Below are positions 12,400 through 22,900 of a DNA stretch of 64,000 bases, piece by piece; positions within the stretch are counted from its first letter, which is position 1, and each line of letters begins with the position of its first letter. The stretch lies in contig NC_083601.1 in the NCBI RefSeq assembly GCF_029168945.1, forward strand, positions 36,507,660 to 36,571,659, written 5' to 3'. The notes beneath the pieces are model-generated. The model ran no database searches, was not told where the DNA came from, and saw only the letters and a program-made list of their open reading frames with translations. The stretch is from Cannabis sativa. Taxonomy: Eukaryota; Streptophyta; Magnoliopsida; Rosales; Cannabaceae. Position numbers and translations under genes: made by a program.

Positions 12400-15300
12400 A
12401 TGGAGATCGAATATCTTTATAATAATAAAGCTCATTGTTTAAAATGTATTTTCTTTATTATTCTAATAAATAAATCTCATTAAATTCTATTTAAGAATTA
12501 AAATTCAATAAATAAGATTTTAATATAATATTTATAAAATTATACTTAGATGGTGATTGAAATAAAATTAATTATTTCCATCTTAGTAATAATCTTAAAT
12601 ATAAATATTAAGGAAATTAATTTAAGTTGAATTAAATAAATAATTAGCAACTTAAAAATTTCCTTTGAGAATATATTTATTGGGTTCGAAAATTTAAAGT
12701 ATATAAAAATACAATTTTCGAAAATAATAAAAAATAGAAAAGAAATACTTCAAGCAAAAATATCACCTATCTAGACTTTCTTTTGACTAGTTAATTCAAT
12801 TTCTAATAATATATATATTTTAAATTCATTTATTTAATTTAATCAATTAAATGAAAAAATCATTGATTGTAGTTGGTCTAAGAATTAATTAAAATAAATA
12901 ATTAATTTACAACTCAATCTATTTTTCAAAAAAAAATCGAAAATATTGCATAATTAAAATGCAAATTTCGAAATTGATTAATAAAATAAAGAAATATATA
13001 TATATTGAAAATTATTTAAATTTAAGTTGAAAAATTAAATTTCAACCTAAAAATAATTTTCTATTTAATTAAGTGTCATGAAAAATCAATAAATATTTAA
13101 GTATCATGATGAAAATCAACTTAGATATTTAGATTTTTCAAGTTAATTAAATGTATTAAATTCAAGAAATAAATAATTAAGTGTAGAGAAGGCTTAATTA
13201 TTAATTTCTATTTAATACTAGGAAAAATATACTTAGTAAAATTGTACCAAAATTAATTATTTAAATAATTAATTTCACAAAAGTATAATATTTTCCTATT
13301 TAAATATTAGAAATAATAAGTAGTCTAGAAATTACTATCTAGAAAATATCTTATTTGACTAAGTATCTTTTCAAAATTTGAAAAATATCTAATTTAAGTT
13401 ATATAGAAAAAATCTAAAACTTAAATAATTTCAAATCTAGATTTAATTAAATATCACAAATTAAGTTGTAACCACTTAATTTGAAGATATCTTTTTAAAG
13501 TTAATATTTGAAAAGATATTAACAAAAAAAAAAATATCTAAGATATTTTATTTTAAGTTAATATTTGAAAAGATATTAACTTAAAAAATATCTTAAGAAT
13601 CTTTAATAACTAATGCCTAAGATTCCTCAACTTGATTTAAAATTTAAATCAAATATTCAAATTTAAGTTAGATAAGAAAAATCAGTTGATACAACTAATT
13701 TATAACTTAAATAGGAATATTTAATTAAATAAGCTCCAGAAAGAATCTTAGTTAGTTAAAATTCTATATTTAATTAAATACAAGAAAAATACAAATAGTT
13801 TGTCTAGAATTAATATCTAAACTAAAAGTGTTTTTCTTAAAATTAACTTTAAAATATTAAAATGAAAATAAATTTCATATATTTTAAAAGTTAATTATGT
13901 TGCTAATTCAATTTTATTAGGTCAAACTAATATAATTAACCTAGTATGCTTATTCAAATCAGGCAAATGGGCCTTCACAATTGGGGTAGTTCATGTGAGG
14001 GGGTGCTGGGTTCAGTATGTCGTACCCACTTCTATGGCTCCCAACTCTCACACAAGGCCCAAAAGAGAGGAATTTAACCTTAAAATGAATAACTGTTATT
14101 AATTGAATAGGTCCAAAAACTAAATGGACCTAAATAAAATCTATCATGGTGTGACATTTTATTTAGCAACAACCTATATGCATCTATATAATAAAATAAA
14201 CATATAGGCTCACACAGGCACACTTTGGATGGGTCCTATCATGTTGCTAGGTCATACACAGATGAAAGAAGATTGTAAAATTTACCTGTTACAAATTATT
14301 AACTTGACTATGGAGTCATCGGATCATTAGATGCGGCAAAAAGTAACCATGGCTATTTGCAATCAAGTAATAATAGGTTTTTAAAACTTACACACAAGCT
14401 AAAAACACATACTCCTGCAACAAGGTTAGCTGGATAGATGGAAGTAGGATTTATTTAATTTTAAATAAATAATTTCGAAAAAAAATAAATATTAAAAAAA
14501 AAATATTTTAATTTTTGAAAATAAAATAAAAAAAATATTTTAATTTCGGAAATAATAATTTAAATTTCGAAATAAAAAAAATATTTAAAATTAAACCTAC
14601 TTTTTGAAAAATTAGGTTTCAACCAACCTAAATATCATTTCAAAATTTGCTAACTACTTTTAAAAATTAAATGTTATTTTAAAAATAAAAATTAAATAAA
14701 AAATTAGAAAAGATAAATAAAATATCTTTTCAGATTTTTAAATTTAATTTAAATAAATAAAATAACAAAATTTAAAAGTTAGCAAAATATCTTATATCTA
14801 TTTAAAATTACATGATTATAAATATCTTATTTTAAATTTAAATAAGGTCAAAATATCTAAAAAGATTTAATTAAAAAATCTTAAAAGATAAGATATTTTT
14901 AAAATATCTTAAAAGATAAGATATTATAAATATCTTTAAAAGATATTATAAATATCTTAAAAGATAAGATATTTTTAAATATCTTAAAAGATATTATAAA
15001 TATCTTAAAAGATATTATAAATATCTTAAAAAATCTGACCTTAAATTTAAAAAAAAATATAATCAAATTTAAAAATAAGATAGATTTTTAAGCAAAAAGA
15101 TAAATACTAATTCTATTCAAATTCAAATTACACTAATATCTTGAATTAAATTAAAAAAAAATAAATTAATTCAAAATGATAATTAGAATTGAATTAGGAA
15201 TAGTAATAGTATATATACAAAACCATACAAAAAATTGGAAGTTAATTCCATGAAAAAGTATGAAAAATTGAAGAAAATAGGAAAAATTCGAAACTGTACG

Positions 15301-15590
15301 GACAGTTCTGCGATCGCAGGAAAATATCAGCACAGCCCCAATTTTGTCAAATCTTCAAAAAATCATAACTAATTCAAATAAAATCCAAATTGAGTTCTGT
15401 AAAAGGCTAACTTGCTTAATTTTTTCCATACTATCCAATAAAAATAATTTCAGAAACAAAATCACAATTATTTTTCACGAAAATTTCACAAACATCAATC
15501 AATCATCAAATAACACTCAATACAACATGATACCATCCAAAGAACATACAAACAATCGTTTTAAAGTCCAAATTACATGCAAGTAAATCA
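12400..15590. other. Very AT-rich leader of the gag-only element
   Basis: About 3.2 kb lie between gag and the primer-binding site with no coding signal. It is dominated by A/T runs, with short inverted-repeat blocks at 13510-13590 and 14878-15028. I see no gene in it. Confidence 0.7.
14878..15028. repeat. Tandem, self-complementary AT-rich repeat
   Basis: About seven copies of a roughly 20-24-bp unit built from ttaaaagatattataaatat or ttaaaagataagatattttt follow one another. Because aaagatat and atatcttt are reverse complements, the block can form hairpins on either strand. Confidence 0.75.
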
Positions 15591-15593
15591 ATT

Positions 15594-15611
15594 ACCATGG
15601 CTCTGAGGCCA
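15594..15611 (-). other. Primer-binding site (initiator-Met tRNA type), variant
   Basis: On the minus strand, two bases after the LTR end, the sequence reads TGGCCTCAGAGCCATGG. The usual plant Copia PBS is TGGTATCAGAGC, so this matches except at two bases. It fixes the sense strand as minus. Confidence 0.7.
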
Positions 15612-15613
15612 GT

Positions 15614-17516
15614 TGTTGGGAATTATTTTACCAGGATCTTAGATCTACTCACAAGTATGTTTATTAACATCCTAAATATGAACTTTCTAAAACGATAAAA
15701 TAAACACATATAAAGTTAAGAAAACCTTACATTGATGCAGCGGAATAAATGTCTCCTTCCACTCAGATCTCTAACCCTTGATTCCTTTCTGTAGCAGAGT
15801 ATAATCAAGATCTGAGCCCGAATCTCCTTCTTCTTCAAGCTTTGATCCTTCACAGTCTTACAATCCATGATTGAGTTACTGCTTGCTGTGTGTGGGCACT
15901 TACTCTTTCACTAGGGTCACGAAAAAGATGAAGGGAAAAGAGAGAGAGAGATTTCGGCCAAGGTAGAGAGTGAGGAAGGCTCAGTTTTCTGAAGAGAGAA
16001 ATTTCTGTCAGAAAGGTTTGTTCAAAACTTATGATTTGACTGAGCCATCACTTTCTATTTATAGGCAACTACTAGGTCTAGGTTTAGAATTATTTGACAT
16101 AAAAATAATGAAAATAATAATTTGAAAAATCATCATTAAGTGGCCGGCCATATGGTGTTATTGGGCCTTATTTAATTTTGCAATTTTATCAAATTTTATC
16201 TCTATTTATTCAAAAATGCCAATTTTCCAATTCTAACCTTTTAAATGCCAAAACTAATTATTTAATAAATCATTAAATAATATTGTCATTTAATTTAATT
16301 ATTAATTTGACATATAAAGTCCATTAATATATAAATAAACCTAGAAAACTCTTTTCCTTACAATTTCACCCCTAATCAGTGAAAATTCATAAAATTAGAC
16401 ATAGTCTAACTTTAGAATTATAATTGATCAATCACGAATCAATTAATGAGTCTTACAAGCAGAATGTTCTCAACTAGAATGGGGACCATGGATCTATATG
16501 CTGAGCTTCCAATAAGTGAACCAAATTTACCAAGTAAATTCATACTTATTAATTCTTCGTTGAATCCACTCTTAGAACTTAGAATTGCACTCTCAGACTT
16601 ATATAGAGCATATTGTATGTTTCACGATACCAATATACTATCTCATTTAACCATTGTTATAATCTTATTGTGATTTAAAGATCCTCTATATAGATGATTT
16701 ACATCGAGATGGTATTTCTTTACCGTTCTCACCCCTCAATGTATTTTGCCCCTTAAAACACTTAGCTACCTGTAAATGGTGTTTAGTGATCTAATAATTA
16801 GTCAGTTAAACAAGAGCTCATCCATTTACTTCTATTTGCTAAGCTCGAAGGGAATCATCACTTGACTTCTATACACTATTAGAAGCTATAGATTCCATAT
16901 TTATGTTCAACACTCCCACTCAATCATACTATCATGTTCTCGAAATATACGTATCACCCTGACCCGAAAGTAGGCTTAACTAATAAATCTAAGAACATGA
17001 ATACCACTCCTGAGTTGAGCCTAAGCATATGAGGATTTAGATTCTTTTTAATCTTAAGATCAACTACTGATATTGACTTGGAAAGATATGTATAACGGTA
17101 AGTTTGTAATATCTTAACTTAGTTGCAATATCGGTCCAGTCCAATGTATACTCCATACATTCGAAACTAGCATACTTTACTAATGTCCTGGAAAGAACAT
17201 AACACTTACTCCAAGTGTAAGTACACATCATCGCTGATTATCACATTAGTGTAAATCCAATAACACTGATGAAACAGGGACCAAAACTTTTGATTCATAT
17301 GATCACAATCACATTCCACTGTGTTGACGATACTGTAATTGTGAATAAACATATGATCTGGATTTAACTGATTTTGTGTGTATGAATGTAATAAACATGT
17401 TAAACATATTAAACCATTAGCATGTAAAATTCATGCAAACATCAATCACTTCAAATTTCTTATATTGATAACTAATCAGATTGTAAAGAGTTTTATTTAG
17501 GGCATAAAACCTAACA
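15614..17516 (-). repeat. LTR of the gag-only element (5' LTR in its sense orientation)
   Basis: It is 1903 bp, near-identical to 7313-9215. It ends at 17516 and is followed by the target duplication tatgt (17517-17521). Confidence 0.95.
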
Positions 17517-18076
17517 TATGTAGTCTAATTTGGTGGCAATTTGGTTTCTTGGTTTGCAAAGAAGCAACAAGTGGTGGCTCAGTCGAGTATTGAAAATGAA
17601 TTTTGTGCACTTGCAAACACATCTGCTGAAGTAAAGTAGATATGCTTTGTTCTCCGTGAATTACGTGTCTCCCTTCCTTCTCCTCCAATTATTTGGATTG
17701 ACAACCAAGGGGCTATCTCAATTGTCGCAAATCCAGTATTTCATGCTCGCTTAAAGCACATTGAGATTGATCTGCATTTCATTCGTGATTAAATATTGGC
17801 TAAACAGGTACTATGTTCCCTCCTATGATCAAACAAAAGACATTCTAACGAAACCACTGTCTACTAAACGTTTTAGCTATCTCAAAATCAAGATTGAAAT
17901 TAGTACAACATCCTTTCGCTTGAGGGGAATTATAAGTAACCAATTTTGTTACTTAGAGTTGTGTAATTTATTTAATTAGTTAAACAAACTAACTGACTCT
18001 GCCTAATGGTAAATTTTATTAGGTCATTATTTTGTTCAGCTCAAACTCTTTGTAATTCTTTTATTTATAAATAACA
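17517..18076 (+). pseudogene. Copia relic concluded: RNase H end, PPT and short 3' LTR remnant
   Basis: Copia RNase H resumes exactly at the duplicated tatgt. Reading frames give GNLVSWFAKKQQVVAQSS and then IWIDNQGAISIVANPVFHAR, followed by the HIEIDLHFIRD motif. These are the standard last RNase H motifs. A stop and a frameshift follow. A purine tract (gaggggaa near 17922) and a short LTR-like sequence end at about 18076 (ataaca), right before tggtatcaaagactctg, a primer-binding-site-like sequence. The LTR would be only about 150 bp, and its TG start is not clear. Confidence 0.75.
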
Positions 18077-19330
18077 GATGGTATCAAAGACTCTGCAGCT
18101 GTTGTAAGTCTTGAATTGATTCTCATAGATTGAATTCTTGCTAGATTTTGTATAAATGAATTCCTATAATGAGACATTGACCTTATTAAAACCCGACAAA
18201 ATAAAAAGAACTTCAATGAAATATCATTAATTTTACGAGTATAGATATGAAATAAGAATACTAAATCTAATCTTATTTATTACTTTTTAAAGAAAATTGT
18301 CACATTTAAGTAAAATTTAATATTATTTTACATAATAACTAATTATGGTAGTTAATTAATCTTCAAATTTTAATTAAATATTTGACAAATTTTTATGTTA
18401 ATTTCTTTTTTTGATACATATGGGATCTAACTCCTACCCCCAACTCACACACCTCTCCCATACAAATTTTTATGTTAGTTGTTTTTTAATATCTAATTAA
18501 ATTATAAAATAAATAAATATTGTTTAAAATGTCAAAGTGAACTAATAGACTTGAAGCACTTGTCAAACTAGGAAGATTATTCTCTAATATGATTGGTAGA
18601 TTTGTAAGATTATATACTATTTCCTAATTGTTATATTCCTCTAGGGTTAGTACCATGGTATGTGAAGATGAAATATAAGAACCCTAGAGATTGAGATTGG
18701 TAACCCATCCTATCCCCTTAAAGAAAAATCCCATTGCACCTTTTTTTTTTTGTTTTGTTTTGTTTTTTTTTAAAAAAATCCTATTTATTATGAAAAGGGG
18801 CTTGGCAAAGAACTTTGTGGTATGAATGGCAATTAAGGGCATTTCAATAACGATTTACAAAAGGTATAGTCTCTATGCTTTTTTGGGTTGTTTCTTATGA
18901 ACAAATTATGATATTATGGATTTTTTAATGTTTACAATTTTTAAATCAATTTATAAAAATATAATAAAAAATTTAATAATTTAAAAAAAAAAAATAAAAC
19001 AAGAAACCCTAACTCAAAGTTATCCAAAAAAAAAAAAAGAAAACCCTAACTCAAGCCTCTATTCAACATTAACTATGGTTAGTTTATGTCATTCCTACTT
19101 ATAAAACCTTAATAAAGGCCCCAATCTATGAAAACCTAAATAGTTTTAGGGTTTTTTTTAATATTTTTTAATTTCTTTGGTAAAGGTTCTCTTCTCATAT
19201 ATAAATGTATTTTATTTTTTTCTTGTCATCCTACAACATATATTTTTTTAGTTTTTGAAAACCCCTCATTTTTGCAGTCTTCCTCTGAAGGAGGGCATAT
19301 AAGAAAAAAGAGAAAGTGGGTGGTGTATAA
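18077..19330. other. AT-rich intergenic DNA, with two telo-box motifs
   Basis: I see no gene. Poly-A and poly-T runs are common. The sequence AAACCCTAA occurs at 19004-19012 and 19041-19049, both in the context gaaaccctaactcaa. Confidence 0.6.
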
Positions 19331-19931
19331 ATGGAATATACTGGAAAACATAGGGAGAACAATGGAAGAAGCCCAAAGGTCGTAAGGCGGTCACCAGAGG
19401 GTCATCAAAAACCCCACTTCTGTCCTCATCTTCCTCCTATTTCCACTACTTCCACTACAAATAATACTGGTACCAATTTTCCCTCTTTTTACAATTTGGG
19501 GTTTTCTATTTTTCTTTTCTTTTCTTTTCTGTCTCTCTCTCTCAAGAAAAGATTATATCTGAATTAAGAGAGAGAGAGAGAGGGCGCGAGCGGGACTGAA
19601 AAAAAAAAATAAAAACTTTCGACGGGGTCCATTCTATTTTTTCTCTTCAAAGCCCTAGATCGAATTTTTATTTTCTATTTTTCGTTTCCCGCCCAAACCT
19701 CGTCATTTAAGAATGACTAAGATTCTAAATCGGTAGATATTCAAGGGCTCTTAATCGCATTTGTTTTATTGGGTTTATTTCGTTACGTATTTGTATATAT
19801 TGTAGAGATAGCTTTTTTCTTGGGTTTTTTTTTTTAATCTCTTTGGTGTTTGATTTTATACTCTTATTTGATGTTTTGACGAATCGAGAAGAAACCCATT
19901 TGTTGTTTTTGGTGTCTGAATTGTGGATTTC
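19331..19931 (+). promoter_or_regulatory. Upstream and leader region of the ARID-ELM2-SANT gene
   Basis: A pyrimidine-rich stretch (ttttcttttctgtctctctctctc near 19510-19550) is followed by a GA run at 19567-19582 and leader-like sequence up to the ATG at 19932. A 78-codon ORF here (19331-19567) has low-complexity composition and is probably not translated. The exact transcription start cannot be placed. Confidence 0.4.
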
Positions 19932-22900
19932 ATGGCAGGGTGGTCGATTTTAGCTGATGGGTCTGCTTTAGATCATTCCAAGAATCCACAGGAGCTTGAA
20001 CCAACTGGGTTGTTGGTCGATTTCGAACCGGATTCAAAAGGGTCTAGTAAACTTCGGCGTTGTTTTTACCACTTTCACGGTCTTCTTCTAAAGGAGATCT
20101 GTGGAAACAATACTCTTAGGCCTATTCCTCCGATTCTAGGAGAAGGGAAATGTGCTGATTTGTTTGAACTATTCTTGGCTGTGAGGGAGAAAGGTGGCTG
20201 CAATGCCGTGTCTAAGAATGGGTTGTGGGGTTCGGTAGCTGAAGAGTCTGGGTTCGGTTTGAAATTCGCCGCAGCCATAAAATTAATCTATATTAAGTAC
20301 TTGAATACATTCGAAAGGTGGCTTGAAAGAATTGTTGTTGGTAGCACGGACCTGGAACTCAGTCACACTAGTGTCTGCTCAGATGTGAGTACATTTTTGA
20401 TGGAGTTGGAGGGTAGTTTAAATGGCTTCTTGCCTTCCTCCGATCAAAATGCATTGTCCAAGGACGATTCGTACTATCTGTATTTTGACGATACTTCGAT
20501 GAAGAGTGAACAAGATCACAAAGAAAGAATAGAAGATATTGGGTCAGATGATAATACAGATGACGATGAAATGACTGTTGTAGATCCCGCTACAAAATTT
20601 TCACTCATTAAAAAGCGAAAGAAACCTGAGGTAAGTGATGGATCATTGGAAGAGGTAGAAGATGAGAAAAAGAGCAGGGTGATGGAGTTGAAGCTGGCCG
20701 AAGGGAAGAGCTCTGATAATTCTTCTTCTTCTTCTTCTGCTTCTTCTTCTTCAGATAAAGAAGTAACGAAGGTGGATTCTGGGGCTGCGGTTGAGGAAGG
20801 GAACGGTGTTGTTGATGAGGTGAGTCGGGAGTCTTTCAGGGAAATATTAAATTGGGTTTTCACCATTGCCAAAGATCCTGGTGACCCTGTTTTTGGTTCA
20901 TTGCCAGAACCTTCCAAATGGAACGCTCATGGCAATGGGGAGATATGGAAACAGGTCTTGTTGGCTCGAGAGGCCATTTTTCTGAAGAGAAATACTGATT
21001 CGGGTTCTGAACAGGTATTTATTATCTCATTTATTTATTTATTTATTTATTGTGGTAATTAAGCCATTTGAATTAAACTCTTATTATCAATGGTTCTGCA
21101 TTTTACTGTTTACTTTTTTGTCTGTGTGTGTATGTGAATATAAATGTGCATTTTTACACTGCTGGGTCTTTTGACTTGCAAGTATCTCTTTATATTTAAT
21201 TCTCTTTGTTGTATTCAATAAAGCTTGTTTTCACTGTTTGATGTGTACTAGATTTAGACCGCTATATCTAGTAGTCTGGGTAGTTATGGATGAGCCATAT
21301 ATTATTATGGTGGATAATATTCTATATTAGGTTGTTGAGCATGACCTTAGGGGATCCTAACAATAGGAGTAGTAACAACTCAGGTTTAAGTTTGAGATTG
21401 TTATGCATTGGGAGTTAACTCCTATTTTAAAGTTTCCTTCTCAAATTAATTCTGAAATCTTCTTTTTGAACTGTTAGTTATTTTATTAGGTCTGGTGGTA
21501 GGTTTTTTTTCTTAATTAGGTGCAGTGGTGGCTTTTAGATATTAAACTCAAGCAAACTATCCACATTATTGGTCAGTCCGCTTGGCATAATTTTTAATTA
21601 TTAACACGTATATTTTATTAATTCTTAACAGTGGGTTCCTTAATTTTTAGTAGTCAATGGAAAATTAGATAATTAGTTTGCATTATAACAATACATTTTG
21701 ACAAGTTTCTTAAATAAAACTACCCAACTAGAAAAAGAAACACTAGACTTTTTCTTTTATGTTACTGCCCTATTTTATGACAGCACAAGAGAATTTGAAG
21801 AGTTTGGTGTTAGGGAACCTAGCTTTGATTATTGTACTTTTTCTCATAGCTGCTTATAGGCCTTTATTCTTACCTAAAATGAAAGCTGTTTAATGTTTGT
21901 TTTCACTCTTGTTTGTTAATTTATATTTAGAAAACAACTTACCACATACCCATCTGAATGAATTTTGTCATTTTAATGATCTCATTACTATTTTCTAAAA
22001 CTGTCATTAGTTTTCTTAAGAAGCAATCTGACGCACTCTTAGGCTGTAAGTTAGCCAGTTATTACTTTATGGTTTTCCATTAGTAGTATTAAGCATTAAG
22101 GTTTCCCATTTTTTCTACTGAGATTAAAGTTTAATTCACTTTTAGGGCCTGCACTGTTTGAATTTTGTTCCACGGTTTAGAATGAATGTTTGAGTTTCTT
22201 GCATTCCATAGAATGTTGAGTTTAGTATGACGATCAATTTTGAATTCATGTTTACAGTTATGCATCAAATTCTATTAGGCATTCAAAATGATTTGATTAA
22301 TCTAAGGTGGTAATTATGACTGACGCTCAAGCATCTTGTGTATGATTTTTGAAATATAAAAAACTTGTTAGTTGTATGATTTTTGATGCTCATAACATTC
22401 TTTTTGATGCTCATCAACTCTTATAAATCATAATAGTACATGTAGCTTGCTCTACATGTAGAGAATGAATAGTACATTCTCTAAACTTATTTTCATTATA
22501 TATAAACAATATGTTATTTATGTATATTGTATATATATTCAAAAATTATTATAATATTAATTTAATGATGTAGAGAAAAATATAAAAAAACTGATGTATG
22601 TTGTAATGTGAAAGTGCGTTGTATAAAATAGAGAACGTAGAGTTTTGGTGATGTATTTTACATGATAGATTAGAGAAGTTGTTGGGAGTCTTCTTCCATA
22701 ATAATTGGTGAAAATAAATACTTTTTTAATGTCTCTAATATGATATTCTTTTAATAATTATGCGCGATAGTAGGACTCCTAATTGTCTTGATAATTAAGA
22801 GCTATTGTTTTAAATGGAAGGTTATATGAAATTCATATGGCTATGCGAGTTTTATTTTAACCCCATAGAAGGTAAATTCTTTCAAATTGATGTCACTTTT

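Larger units (their letters stand above)
7313..17516 (-). mobile_element. Complete gag-only (TR-GAG-like) Copia-type LTR retrotransposon, 10204 bp
   Basis: The element has two LTRs of 1903 bp each, termini TGTTGGG and CCTAACA on the plus strand, and a perfect 5-bp duplication tatgt at 7308-7312 and 17517-17521. The primer-binding site and gag show that its sense strand is the minus strand. Between the LTRs I see only a gag region (about 11040-11887, minus); no protease, integrase, RT or RNase H. The remainder is extremely AT-rich non-coding DNA (about 11.9-15.6 kb) and an AT-rich 3' segment (9216-10890). It must have moved using enzymes from another element, as known for terminal-repeat retrotransposons with a GAG domain. 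By eye I count about 17 differences between the LTRs (near 0.9%), which implies recent insertion. Confidence 0.9.

Noticed and set aside
19004..19049. Telomeric repeat or interstitial telomere
   Set aside because: Only two separated AAACCCTAA motifs, not a tandem (CCCTAAA)n array.
19331..19567. 78-codon ORF upstream of the ARID gene
   Set aside because: Low-complexity composition in the CT-rich leader; no domain, and it ends before the gene's leader. A uORF is possible but not supported.
20516..20917. 133-codon minus-strand ORF
   Set aside because: It is the antisense of the acidic, serine-rich ARID linker, so its Ser/Glu-rich composition is a shadow of the real frame.
22430..22700. Possible further MITE in the ARID-gene intron (gagaatgaatagtacattctc region)
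   Set aside because: I could not find matching inverted ends or a target duplication.
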